From positions 1 through 25,014 of the IMG/VR virus record IMGVR_UViG_3300032020_001003: a stretch of 25,014 nucleotides of DNA; one strand, written 5' to 3'. This DNA is from a virus. Of this stretch, positions 7,652-14,758 are shown piece by piece (the stretch's first letter is position 1; every line of letters begins with the position of its first letter). A program made the position numbers and the translations under genes. The notes below the pieces were generated by a model that did no database searches, was not told the origin of the DNA, and saw only the letters and a program-made list of their open reading frames with translations.

Positions 7652-7810
7652 ATGGCTAGAAAGTTTCACGAAGAAGGCTGCATGTGTGGCTATTTGAATC
7701 CTGTTACCGAATGGGCTGGCGGTTCATACGTAGTAATTGTTGCGTATGAATGTCCTAAGTGCAAGAAGCGAACTCCTGTCTCCGAGTTTTTGCCTAAAAT
7801 CGCTGGGTGA
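7652..7810 (+). CDS. Small zinc-ribbon protein (52 aa)
   Basis: ATG 7652 begins one base after the preceding stop. Residues form CMCGY (Cys10, Cys12) and CPKC (Cys35, Cys38), with beta strands between (GGSYVVIVAYE), a good zinc-ribbon pattern. An in-frame start at 7628 would add eight residues but would lie inside the previous gene. The frame ends in GGGTGAAAAG, which forms the ribosome binding site of the next gene, so translation is probably coupled. Confidence 0.6.
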   Translation: MARKFHEEGCMCGYLNPVTEWAGGSYVVIVAYECPKCKKRTPVSEFLPKIAG

Positions 7811-7814
7811 AAAG

Positions 7815-8126
7815 ATGCCGGGGCTTGAGAAAGGCACAACTGTGTGGCGAATGCGTGTCAAAGACCCTGATAGATTCGACAAGTTTAGGGTTAAGGAGAT
7901 CACGGAAGGCGTGAAAATAACGCTTGGAAGAGTTAAGGGTACAAATCGTTGGATAATTCAGAATTACATGTTTGACAAGCAACGATTCAAAACTCGTGAG
8001 CAAGTTAATAACTGGTATGAAAAGCACGTAAAAAGTGAAACCCGTACAGCTATGGATTTCAACGTATGGAATGAATACCGTAAAATGGCTCTTCAGGCTT
8101 ACATGGAAATATCACACGTTTCATAG
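7815..8126 (+). CDS. Conserved head-region protein (103 aa)
   Basis: ATG 7815 is five bases after GGTGA; a longer in-frame extension upstream overlaps the zinc-ribbon gene and is not needed. The protein has a WRMRVKDPDRF opening, a GVKITLGRVKGTNRW middle and a REQVNNWYEKH helix. From memory, this resembles a domain found beside capsid maturation proteases in many phages (kinase-like wording: RVRDP ... GRLKGK ... AW..H). It is followed by another member of the same neighbourhood and then the protease. It may be a substrate or partner in prohead maturation; biochemical role unknown. Confidence 0.6.
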   Translation: MPGLEKGTTVWRMRVKDPDRFDKFRVKEITEGVKITLGRVKGTNRWIIQNYMFDKQRFKTREQVNNWYEKHVKSETRTAMDFNVWNEYRKMALQAYMEISHVS

Positions 8127-8139
8127 TTATGGTGAGAAT

Positions 8140-8550
8140 ATGAGTTTTCAAGCGAAAGAATGGGACACCAAAATGATAAATGACCTCCCCGATTCGGCTT
8201 TCGCCCTTGTGGTCAAAGGTGAAAAGGATAGCGAAGGCAAAACCGTTCCTAGAACAAACCGCAATCTACCACATCACGACAAAAGCGGAAAAGTTGACGG
8301 TCCGCATCTACGGAATGCTATTGCTCGTGTGACGCACACAAACTTGTCAAAGGAGCAACAGAAGCAGGCGCATGACCATTTGCTAGGACATTATAAGGAG
8401 TTGGGTATGGCTCATCCGCCATGCAGCGTGCCAGGATGCAAAGGCTACTATCCGCAAGAAAAGAAGAGCATGCTTGAAGATTGGCAATCGTTTAGGGCTT
8501 GGCAAGAGGCCCTGTTCAAAGTTCGTGGAAAACGGATTCCAGCGGTTTAA
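8140..8550 (+). CDS. DUF6582-like head-region protein (136 aa)
   Basis: ATG 8140 follows GGTGAG closely; an upstream in-frame start would overlap the preceding gene. Residues 12-90 contain the pattern NDLPDSAFALV, GKTVPRTNRNLPHHDKSGKV and HLRNAIARV..TNLSKEQQKQAHDHLL. I recognise this as a domain that usually lies next to or inside phage capsid maturation proteins (DUF6582-like, recalled rather than searched). A CSVPGC pair near residues 94-99 is a possible half metal site. The C-terminal 35 residues are basic. The exact role in capsid formation is not established. Confidence 0.65.
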   Translation: MSFQAKEWDTKMINDLPDSAFALVVKGEKDSEGKTVPRTNRNLPHHDKSGKVDGPHLRNAIARVTHTNLSKEQQKQAHDHLLGHYKELGMAHPPCSVPGCKGYYPQEKKSMLEDWQSFRAWQEALFKVRGKRIPAV

Positions 8551-8553
8551 GCC

Positions 8554-8614
8554 TGATTTATACCACCATTGGTATTTTGCCAGAAATAGCAACCAGATGA
8601 AGGTGTAAAATGCA
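8554..8614 (+). repeat. Leader repeat, copy 1 (partner at 9245-9305)
   Basis: Aligned without gaps to 9245-9305 (constant offset 691), 39 of 61 bases match; within the last 44 bases 31 match. Shared blocks are TGATTT, GTATTTT, AACCAG, TGAA, TGTAA and ATGCA. Both copies end in an ATG and a similar N-terminus (MQLTYFIF here, MQLRYYVP at 9301). This looks like a decayed duplicate of the protease gene's leader and start. Confidence 0.55.
8560..8575 (+). terminator. Hairpin with T-run, possible terminator
   Basis: ATACCA-CCAT-TGGTAT forms a six-base stem and is followed at once by TTT, just after the 136-residue gene stop. It overlaps the first copy of the duplicated leader, so it might instead be part of that element. 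Confidence 0.4.
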
Positions 8615-8735
8615 ACTTACATATTTTATTTTTGACCTGCTTTTATTGTTTATGGAGAACCCCAAAACAGCCTTTAAAGGCCTTACAGGATTTGAGCAAA
8701 AATTAAAATTGGTAAATGACCCCTTTAATCTCTGA
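8610..8735 (+). CDS. Small protein or decayed gene start (41 aa)
   Basis: ATG 8610 follows AAGGTG at a suitable distance and opens 41 residues. The N-terminus MQLTYFIFDLLLLF echoes the MQLRYYV start of the protease-scaffold gene 691 bases downstream, and the leaders also align. It may be a relic of a duplicated gene start left behind when the HIT gene entered, or a tiny hydrophobic peptide. A perfect 12-base palindrome GCCTTTAAAGGC lies at 8670-8681 within it. Translation is uncertain. Confidence 0.35.
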   Translation: MQLTYFIFDLLLLFMENPKTAFKGLTGFEQKLKLVNDPFNL

Positions 8736-8749
8736 ATGCGGGTGGCTTT

Positions 8750-9178
8750 ATGGGTGAAGTTTCATGCATTTTTTGTAAAATTGTTAGAAGGCAGTCTCCA
8801 GCAAGCTACGTCTACGAGGACGAGAGGGTTATAGCTGTTCTGGACATTTGGCCTTTGAATGAGGGTCACACCCTTGTGATTCCTAAGAGACATTACAAAA
8901 CGGTCTATGAGGTTCCAGATGAAGAAGTTGCCCATCTATACAAAGTCGTCAAGAAGGTTGCATTGGCTGTGAAGAGGGCGGTAGGGGCTGAGGGAATAAG
9001 CATAACTCAACATAACGGGAAGGCTGCTGGCCAAGACGTATTCCACGTACACGTGCATGTAATCCCAAGATATGAAGGGCAGAAGCTTCCCAAATTTGAA
9101 GAAATTCAGGAAGCAAGCAGAGAAAAGTTGGATTATGTTGCCAATAAAATAAAGCCATACATTCGACACGAAAGCTAA
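8750..9178 (+). CDS. HIT-family nucleotide hydrolase or transferase
   Basis: 142 residues from ATG 8750, preceded by GGGTGG. It is a complete HIT-superfamily protein: CIFC zinc pair at residues 6-9, the WPLNEGHTLVIPKRH strand-turn at 34-48, QHNG at 87-90, and the HVHVHVIP triad at 99-106 with His101 as the expected nucleophile. Such enzymes (Hint/Fhit-like) cleave nucleoside phosphoramidates or dinucleoside polyphosphates via a nucleotidyl-His intermediate. It is a typical cellular gene and out of place between capsid genes, and it lies between two diverged copies of the same leader, so lateral acquisition is likely. The substrate cannot be told from sequence. Confidence 0.93.
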   Translation: MGEVSCIFCKIVRRQSPASYVYEDERVIAVLDIWPLNEGHTLVIPKRHYKTVYEVPDEEVAHLYKVVKKVALAVKRAVGAEGISITQHNGKAAGQDVFHVHVHVIPRYEGQKLPKFEEIQEASREKLDYVANKIKPYIRHES

Positions 9179-9244
9179 AACCAATCCTGTTTGGATTTGC
9201 GGCGCATGCGCTTGTTACATGGCGCAAGCGTTTTCCTTGCCCTA

Positions 9245-9305
9245 TGATTTTCTTCGGTGCTAGTATTTTACTGTTCATGGTAACCAGGTGAAAATGTAAG
9301 ATGCA
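9245..9305 (+). repeat. Leader repeat, copy 2 (partner at 8554-8614)
   Basis: This is the functional leader of the protease-scaffold gene, including AGGTGAAAATG and the ATGCA start. It pairs with copy 1 at a fixed 691-base offset. Just upstream (9179-9244) no gene is seen; the stretch has a perfect ten-base palindrome GCGCATGCGC at 9202-9211 and a repeated GGCGCA. Confidence 0.55.
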
Positions 9306-10470
9306 GCTGCGTTACTATGTGCCTTTTAAGGCTCAGGAAGGCGTTTCTGCAGAGTACGCGCTGAAAGAGAAGTTAATCAACATTGAAGGCGTAGCCATTG
9401 ACACAAGTGTTAATGCGAATAAATGGCAGGTTCCAGAGGAAGACCTTGACTTTTTCGTTCAAAGTCTTATCGGCGCTCAACTTCGTGTAGATCATGCAGA
9501 GAGTGCCTTAATGGTTGTAGGCAAGGTTCCAGAAGCAAAACGCATGGGCAATTCTGTTTGGTTCAGAGCAGAAGTCGGCGAGGAAAAACTGATTGAAAAA
9601 ATAATTCGCAATTACGTCAACACGGTTAGTGCTCAGGTAGATAGCGACGATGTTGAATGTAGCAAATGCAAGAAACCTACACGCAAAGAGGGCATGCTTG
9701 TTCACTTGTGCCCTGGAGCTTGGGAAATCGTGCATAAGCCTAAAGTGAGAGAGTTAAGTATCGTCGCCTCTCCAGCTTATAAGACCACAGAGTTTCATCC
9801 TGTTGGCTTTGCAGCAGCCATGAATGATTCTCAATATGATGCTATTTTAAAGAATATTCAAAATTCGCAGTTATCGGAAGATAACAAAGATGTGGGTTCT
9901 AGGCTAACGCCGCAAGAACCTGAAAACAAAAAGAGTGAAGCAAAAGAGGAGGTGAAGCATTTGTCTGAACAGAATGCTCAGGCGAAGGCTTCTCCGCATC
10001 AGGCACAAGGCGTAGTGAACGTGGCGCCAGGCGAAACGGCGCCGAAACAAGTTGAATACGAAGACTTGATGAATAAGGTGCAAAAACTGGAGAAGCAGAT
10101 TACGGAAGGTCCAAGCGCAAGCGACTCAGAATTGGACACTTTAAAGAAAAGGGTTGCTGAATTAGAGAATGAAATCGGAAAAAGAGCAACGAAACGAAGT
10201 CTAAGCAAAAAAATAAGTGAACTGTCAAAGAAGCTGGCAGAGCCAGAAGAAGCAGAGGAAGGCGAATCTGGTGAAGGTGAGGCGGGATTTCCACCAAAAG
10301 CTGAGGGAGCTGAGGCTGAAGCTCAGAAAAACACTGGCAAAGCATCGGGCAAAGGCATTGTCGCAGTGGACGAGTTAAATAAAGACACCGCGGGTCCCGA
10401 CTATGACTGGTTTTTCAAGGATATTCTCAAAGCTAACAGGATGCTGCAAACTCAAGGCTTCAAAGGTTAG
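9301..10470 (+). CDS. Prohead protease fused to scaffold
   Basis: 389 residues with AGGTGA upstream of ATG 9301. Residues 1-165 match an HK97/herpes-type maturation protease: an early EGVAIDT strand, His65 in LRVDHAES and Ser153 in VRELSIVASPAY are the likely catalytic His and Ser. Between them sits a probable zinc site, Cys120-x2-Cys123 and His135-x-Cys137, unusual for this fold. Residues 180-340 are Glu/Lys/Gln-rich with a coiled coil about 243-315, followed by an acidic Gly-rich linker, all typical of an internal scaffold. The last 40 residues form a conserved-looking tail (DYDWFFKDILKANRML) that may bind the capsid protein. The protease normally degrades the scaffold after shell assembly. 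Confidence 0.85.
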   Translation: MQLRYYVPFKAQEGVSAEYALKEKLINIEGVAIDTSVNANKWQVPEEDLDFFVQSLIGAQLRVDHAESALMVVGKVPEAKRMGNSVWFRAEVGEEKLIEKIIRNYVNTVSAQVDSDDVECSKCKKPTRKEGMLVHLCPGAWEIVHKPKVRELSIVASPAYKTTEFHPVGFAAAMNDSQYDAILKNIQNSQLSEDNKDVGSRLTPQEPENKKSEAKEEVKHLSEQNAQAKASPHQAQGVVNVAPGETAPKQVEYEDLMNKVQKLEKQITEGPSASDSELDTLKKRVAELENEIGKRATKRSLSKKISELSKKLAEPEEAEEGESGEGEAGFPPKAEGAEAEAQKNTGKASGKGIVAVDELNKDTAGPDYDWFFKDILKANRMLQTQGFKG

Positions 10471-10479
10471 GTGTTTTGA

Positions 10480-10863
10480 ATGGCTACTCTACAATTAGAA
10501 GGAACAAGTCCGCTTGTCTCAGATCGTTACATTGTAACCCTTATCGCGGGTGAAGACATTAACATAGGCGATGTTCTCGAATACAGCGGAGATTGGACGG
10601 TTAAAAGGTCAACTGTCGTTGTGGGCACTAAGAAATTTGCAGGTATAGCTCTTACGAAGGCTCTAAGCGGCAAAAGCGTTAGTGTTGTGAAAAGAGGAAT
10701 TTGCAGAGTAATCGCTTATGGCACTATAGTTGCAGGAGATCAAGTCAAACCACAGAATGACACACAATTTACAGCAGACAACACGACTCTGAACACTACG
10801 ATCGTAGGTCAAGCAACCGCAGGCGCCGCAAGCGGCGGCACCGCATACATTGATCTCTGGTAA
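10480..10863 (+). CDS. Capsid decoration-like protein (DUF2190-like)
   Basis: 127 residues, ATG 10480 after AGGTG. The sequence is beta-rich with Gly/Thr/Val (IVTLIAGEDINIGDVLEY, GIALTKALSGKSVSVVKRG, VAGDQVKP). The pattern of an acquired-property barrel with a late GTAYIDLW strand is that of phage DUF2190/decoration proteins. These usually trimerise on the capsid surface to stabilise it. The position directly before the major capsid gene fits this. Family assignment is from memory of the pattern. Confidence 0.8.
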   Translation: MATLQLEGTSPLVSDRYIVTLIAGEDINIGDVLEYSGDWTVKRSTVVVGTKKFAGIALTKALSGKSVSVVKRGICRVIAYGTIVAGDQVKPQNDTQFTADNTTLNTTIVGQATAGAASGGTAYIDLW

Positions 10864-10876
10864 AAGGTGATTTTAC

Positions 10877-11770
10877 ATGGCTATGGTTCGTGATGCTTTT
10901 ACATGGGTTGACACAGGCGCGATAGCGTATCCCGCGTTGCACAAGCATATCATAGAATTGACGATGCCGGCTCTGGTCGTAAAACGGTTACTGCCCGAGT
11001 TTCCGCTTGTTGCAGGTCGAACAGCAACATTTGCGAAAGAGCAAGGTTCAAGAAGCATTGGCATCAGCGAGATCAGCGAAGGAGCGGAAATTCCGATGGA
11101 CTTTACACCATTAACAACCGTAACAGTCACGCCTTACAAGAAAGGGCTGCGAGAAAGGATTCCACGTGAGGCAATCGAAGACTTGTATATTCCAGTGATT
11201 GAACAGCAGCTTCGACGTCTAGCGAGACGTATGGCTTTTCAAATTGACAAAGACTGCATGACTGTGATTGATGCTGCAGCTGGTAGTAGCAGTGCTGGCA
11301 CGGGCAAAAGCCTCGGATCCACAGGTACAGAGTTTGTCATAACTGGTGGCATTGGTACAAAGGATCTGCTTTGGGCTGACGCGAAAATTGCTAGTTACAA
11401 CTTCATCGCTGATACTTTGCTTTGTAATCCTGTTAATGCGCGTGATCTCAAGTATTTGCCCCAATTTTCACTGTATGCTCAGTATGGCGAGCCAGTGGTT
11501 CAAAGCGGTGCAATAGGAACTGTGTATGGATTGCAATTCTATGTTAGCAGCGTTGTGCCAGTTGGTACTGCTTACGTGTTTAGTACAGGGCAAAATCTAA
11601 GCGCATCCTATGCGCCGCTAGGTTTCTTCGTGATAAAGCGACCTTTGCTTACTGATATTGACATTAAAAAAGAGTTCGACGCAATCGACATCAGTCTTAC
11701 GACAAGGTACTCGCCGGTTATAACATGCGGAGAGGCAATTTCGAAAATAACGGGTTTGGCGACAACTTAG
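10877..11770 (+). CDS. Major capsid protein (HK97 fold)
   Basis: 297 residues with a good GGTGA upstream; two candidate ATGs (10877, 10883), the first preferred. The layout fits the HK97 fold: an N-arm, then the E-loop region with RTATFAKEQGSRSIGISEISEGAEIP, a long spine helix around IEQQLRRLARRMAFQIDKDCM, the P-domain, and an A-domain (ADTLLCNPVNARDLKYLP, PVGTAYVF). A C-terminal strand ends ITGLATT. There is no long N-terminal delta domain, consistent with a separate scaffold in the protease fusion. The place in the operon (portal, protease, decoration, capsid) supports the call. Confidence 0.9.
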   Translation: MAMVRDAFTWVDTGAIAYPALHKHIIELTMPALVVKRLLPEFPLVAGRTATFAKEQGSRSIGISEISEGAEIPMDFTPLTTVTVTPYKKGLRERIPREAIEDLYIPVIEQQLRRLARRMAFQIDKDCMTVIDAAAGSSSAGTGKSLGSTGTEFVITGGIGTKDLLWADAKIASYNFIADTLLCNPVNARDLKYLPQFSLYAQYGEPVVQSGAIGTVYGLQFYVSSVVPVGTAYVFSTGQNLSASYAPLGFFVIKRPLLTDIDIKKEFDAIDISLTTRYSPVITCGEAISKITGLATT

Positions 11771-11776
11771 AATTAG

Positions 11777-11791
11777 TCTGAACTTTTCAGA
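11777..11791 (+). terminator. Hairpin after the major capsid gene
   Basis: TCTGAA-CTT-TTCAGA forms a six-base perfect stem within ten bases of the capsid stop, followed by T-rich sequence. It may trim or end the capsid transcript, which is often the most abundant one. Confidence 0.45.
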
Positions 11792-11832
11792 TTCATTTCC
11801 CCATTTTCAGTTTCCACGTTTTTGTTTCAATG

Positions 11833-11853
11833 CTTCAAGGTTTGACCTTGAGG
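11833..11853 (+). other. Second hairpin before the signal-peptide gene
   Basis: CTTCAAGGT-TTG-ACCTTGAGG can form a nine-pair stem, one pair being G-T, 35 bases before the next ATG. It lies upstream of the strong AGGAAGAGGTGA ribosome binding site and may protect the following message or regulate translation. Confidence 0.45.
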
Positions 11854-11888
11854 CGGAACAAATAAAAAAAGGAAGAGGTGAAACACAA

Positions 11889-12248
11889 ATGAAGAAATAC
11901 CTTCTTCTAGTCATGTTGGTTACAGCAGCAGCTCTGTTCTTGGCGAAACCTGTGTTTGCTGACGGAAATGTGACGTCTACAACTGTAACTACTGTCGTCG
12001 CATTCGACCCATCCTTCCTGATTACGATGGGTTTGGTGTTCGGCGGGATAGGAACGCTGGCTTTCGTAATCGCTGAGCTAATAGGTATGTACGTCACAAA
12101 AAGCGCTCAAACAAGTATAGTTCAGACGACAACTACAGGAATTAATGCGATAGTCTCTATGACAAGCTTGGGCGTAACAGCAAGTCAAGCAGCAGCCGTC
12201 ACTGAAGTATCCGGCATACCAACAGCGATACCAAAACCGGCAACGTAG
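11889..12248 (+). CDS. Secreted or membrane-anchored small protein (119 aa)
   Basis: ATG 11889 has a strong upstream AAGGAAGAGGTGA. Residues 1-25 are a classic signal peptide: MKK, a hydrophobic core, and a likely cleavage after VFA before DG. Residues about 43-68 (FLITMGLVFGGIGTLAFVIAELIGMYV) form a transmembrane helix. The remainder is Thr/Ser/Ala-rich. It is unusual inside a capsid and neck gene run, flanked by hairpins, which suggests separate regulation. Possible roles include virion-associated membrane protein, superinfection block or lysis helper; none can be chosen from sequence alone. Confidence 0.75.
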   Translation: MKKYLLLVMLVTAAALFLAKPVFADGNVTSTTVTTVVAFDPSFLITMGLVFGGIGTLAFVIAELIGMYVTKSAQTSIVQTTTTGINAIVSMTSLGVTASQAAAVTEVSGIPTAIPKPAT

Positions 12249-12320
12249 TAATAGCATGATTAGGTAATTATAGACATTCCCCTTTTTTAGGAACTTTTCA
12301 GTTTTTAGAGGTAGAACGGT

Positions 12321-12785
12321 ATGACAGTACAATATGTTACAATTAGTGATATTCAGTCTCATCTTAACGCCAGTTTTGATGCTTCAGGCTTAAGTTACAC
12401 CGTGTTCGGTTTGCCCGTAGCCCAGGCATCTTTCCAAGCGCATGTTGATTATGCAAACTTATACGCCAACAGTATTGTGGGCCAGGATTTGCTTGTGACT
12501 GATCCACGGTATAATTGGGCGAAGATGGCTGCCATAAACCTGGCTTCATTGCGTATCCTTGTGGCTGCAAGCGGAGGCATGCTGCTCGGCGCCTTCGACT
12601 ATCGCCTTGGAGACCTTTACATTACAAAGGCTTCTATTGGAAGGCTTGCGTTTGAAGGCGCAGTTCAAGGCTTCCAGAACGACCTGCTCAGGGTCCTGGT
12701 CAATTTTGCTTTGCCCGTGAAGGCTGCTGAAGCTTCAGCCAAAGATGAAGTCCCGACATATCGGGGCGGGTTGATTAATCCATGA
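12321..12785 (+). CDS. Head-tail connector/adaptor-like protein
   Basis: 154 residues with GAGGT upstream of ATG 12321. It is helix-rich (HVDYANLYANSIVGQDLL, NWAKMAAINLASLRILVAA), with size and position of the gp6-like adaptor that docks beneath the portal. The adaptor assignment is by synteny: it is the first gene of the neck module after the capsid genes and is followed by closure and terminator proteins. Sequence alone is not decisive. Confidence 0.6.
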   Translation: MTVQYVTISDIQSHLNASFDASGLSYTVFGLPVAQASFQAHVDYANLYANSIVGQDLLVTDPRYNWAKMAAINLASLRILVAASGGMLLGAFDYRLGDLYITKASIGRLAFEGAVQGFQNDLLRVLVNFALPVKAAEASAKDEVPTYRGGLINP

Positions 12786-12907
12786 GTAAAGTCTTGGGGA
12801 AGGGTAATTATATCGTGGCTAAAGTTAACAATGTTAAAATGGTTTTGACAAGCGCCGAGTTGAAGCAGCTTATGGATAATGGCTATGACGTTGAAGTTGT
12901 AGGATAG
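12782..12907 (+). CDS. Small protein (41 aa) overlapping the connector gene
   Basis: ATG 12782 overlaps the connector stop as ATGA, giving 41 residues: a short beta start (YIVAKVNNVKMVL) and a helix-strand end (SAELKQLMDNGYDVEVVG). A GTG at 12815 lies after GGGGAAGGG and is another possible start. The tight overlap suggests translation by coupling. Function unknown; perhaps a small neck or regulatory protein. Confidence 0.5.
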   Translation: MSKVLGKGNYIVAKVNNVKMVLTSAELKQLMDNGYDVEVVG

Positions 12908-12930
12908 GACATCATCATAAAAACCCGAAA

Positions 12931-13005
12931 CCACTCAGAAGGCTTTGCGGTGAAATCTCCTTTCTCCTTTACAGCAAACTTATTGGTTGGGGGCTTTCTG
13001 AGAGG
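12931..13005 (+). other. Nested hairpin in a 112-base spacer
   Basis: Ten-base arms CTCAGAAGGC (12934-12943) and GCTTTCTGAG (12993-13002) pair with one G-T. Outer CC/GG pairs flank a mismatched A-A. Inside, TTTGC (12944-12948) and GCAAA (12974-12978) form a second stem directly stacked on the first, with a further imperfect GT-AAA/TTTAC extension and a CT-rich loop. The stretch holds no gene. It could be a structured RNA element, processing site or leaky terminator in the neck operon. Confidence 0.4.
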
Positions 13006-13019
13006 CGGGAATTTGTTTG

Positions 13020-13139
13020 ATGATTGAGAAGCTTAAGAGACTCAGCAAGCTTGTGTGCGAAAAGTGTTCTGTAGTCGATTATTCCGTTTGCACTCATTGC
13101 GAGATTAAAAAGTTGATAAATGAGCTGATGGCAAAGTGA
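13020..13139 (+). CDS. Mini zinc-ribbon protein (39 aa)
   Basis: ATG 13020 follows GAGGCGGG at ten bases and gives 39 residues with two CxxC pairs, CEKC (13-16) and CTHC (24-27), flanked by helical charged segments. Its stop overlaps the start of the following 540-residue gene as GTGA. The double CxxC motif makes chance translation unlikely. It may act in neck assembly or DNA binding; unknown. Confidence 0.65.
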   Translation: MIEKLKRLSKLVCEKCSVVDYSVCTHCEIKKLINELMAK

Positions 13140-14758
13140 ACGTTCCACAAAGCTATTACGATTTCATAATGCATTACGCTCCATACTTTTACGTTATTCC
13201 AACGAACATGACTCAAAATGCGTCTGCTGGACAAAAAGACGTCACGGTTGCTGACGGTTCCAAATTTAAAGTTGAATATCCAGTGCAAATTCAAGATGAT
13301 GCTCATAGTGAATGGAATAGTGTTGCAAGCATAAACGGCAACGTCTTAACAATGCAGAACAATCTCCAATACACGTATTACGTCGCCAAAAACGGTAAGG
13401 TTGAAGGTCCAGATCCATCCTTTGGAAGAGGAGCCTTTCCTGCAGCCTTCGCAATTGACTTTCTCTATGAGGCTTATTCCGCTTCTCAATTTGCAAGCAA
13501 ACAAACCGAAATTCTCGCTAAAATTGTCGAGCTCGCAGACTTTATCTTAACTCAGCAGTGCACAGATAACATGAAAAAGGCTTACGGCGGATTCAAAAAC
13601 GCTGAAGCTGGAACGGAGTATTGGAGTATTGATACTGGTCGATGCATTCCTCCTCTTTTGAAAGCTTACACTTTAACTAACACGGTTGGATATCTGAATG
13701 CTGCTAAGCTTGCTGGATTAACCTTCCTCTATAACATGCAGCACAATCCGAGCCTTTTAGGGGTTCATGACAAGTATTACGGCGGATTCGCTCGATATGT
13801 GGACATCAACAACAATTGGAGTCAGCCAATGAATTGCGAGGACCTTTATGATTTAATCGGCTTAGATATGCTTGCTCAAACTTACGATCCGACAAACCTA
13901 CCTACCTACGTCGCAATGATGGTTGACCTCGTTAACTTCTTGCGTACCGGCTTTGAGCAGCTTTACTTGTGGTTTGACCCTAAGCCTTCAGGCGACGGAA
14001 GTTGGCACCGTGTTGGCACAGGAGAAACGCAAGTTTACGATGACCCGATGAGCTTCGCATTGTTAGGCTTATACACTTATGAAGGATGGAGCGTAACATG
14101 TCAAAGAGTCTACAATTTCATACAAACAATCCGAGCTTCAGCACAATATCCAGCTTACAACCCCGCCATCTGTTGGCCAGGCTACATCGATGTCGTAACC
14201 CGTTTTCCAGCATGCGCCTACTATGATGCCCTAACGAGCGGTATCCTCTGGAAGATTAGAGCAGTACATGATAAGCCAAGCCTTGCCTTAAGCATGCAAA
14301 TCATCAACAAATATCAAAAGGAGTTCTTGGCTTCTTGGGGACCTTTGTTCACGGATTACAGCCCCATAACACCTCAGAAGGCCATGGCTAACACGACATG
14401 GCTTGCACAACTATTCCTCAATTATGCGGACCCACTGACAAACTTCACACGCATCTTGGACTTGCAGGGCGAAAACCTGCTTCTCTATCCAATTCGTGAA
14501 GCTGCTGAACAAGTCAGCTACAGTCAAGCCCTGGACATCAAAGCCACTGTTACAATGGGCACGGCAGGAGAAATCATGATCGAACCCGGCTATCTCTTTG
14601 AAGACCACATTACAGTCTACACGTTCGTGCCGGTACGTCTCCACGACAAAATCAGGCGTGCTGGCGTTGACTACGAGGTTTTAACCGTTCAAGCCTTCGA
14701 TTTGAACGGAGACCCAGAATATTACAAAAACGTTTGTCGGAGGCTAATTAGTCAATGA
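13136..14758 (+). CDS. Toroid glycosidase-like domain fused to head-closure protein
   Basis: 540 residues from GTG 13136. Three parts can be seen. Residues about 25-92 are a small beta module (SAGQKDVTVADGSKFKV) common in virion proteins. Residues about 95-405 are a run of helix pairs joined by Gly-rich aromatic turns (AYGGFKN..., YYGGFARYV..., WSIDTGRC..., DDPMSFALLGLYTY), the pattern of an alpha/alpha toroid as in six-hairpin glycosidases. Residues about 425-540, with VRLHDKIRRAGVDYEVLTVQAF and a final CRRLI, match head-closure or stopper proteins. Stopper proteins are usually near 100 residues, so the large N-terminal part is an addition. The next gene is the tail terminator. The catalytic residues are not evident from sequence, so enzyme activity is unproven. 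Confidence 0.7.
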   Translation: MNVPQSYYDFIMHYAPYFYVIPTNMTQNASAGQKDVTVADGSKFKVEYPVQIQDDAHSEWNSVASINGNVLTMQNNLQYTYYVAKNGKVEGPDPSFGRGAFPAAFAIDFLYEAYSASQFASKQTEILAKIVELADFILTQQCTDNMKKAYGGFKNAEAGTEYWSIDTGRCIPPLLKAYTLTNTVGYLNAAKLAGLTFLYNMQHNPSLLGVHDKYYGGFARYVDINNNWSQPMNCEDLYDLIGLDMLAQTYDPTNLPTYVAMMVDLVNFLRTGFEQLYLWFDPKPSGDGSWHRVGTGETQVYDDPMSFALLGLYTYEGWSVTCQRVYNFIQTIRASAQYPAYNPAICWPGYIDVVTRFPACAYYDALTSGILWKIRAVHDKPSLALSMQIINKYQKEFLASWGPLFTDYSPITPQKAMANTTWLAQLFLNYADPLTNFTRILDLQGENLLLYPIREAAEQVSYSQALDIKATVTMGTAGEIMIEPGYLFEDHITVYTFVPVRLHDKIRRAGVDYEVLTVQAFDLNGDPEYYKNVCRRLISQ

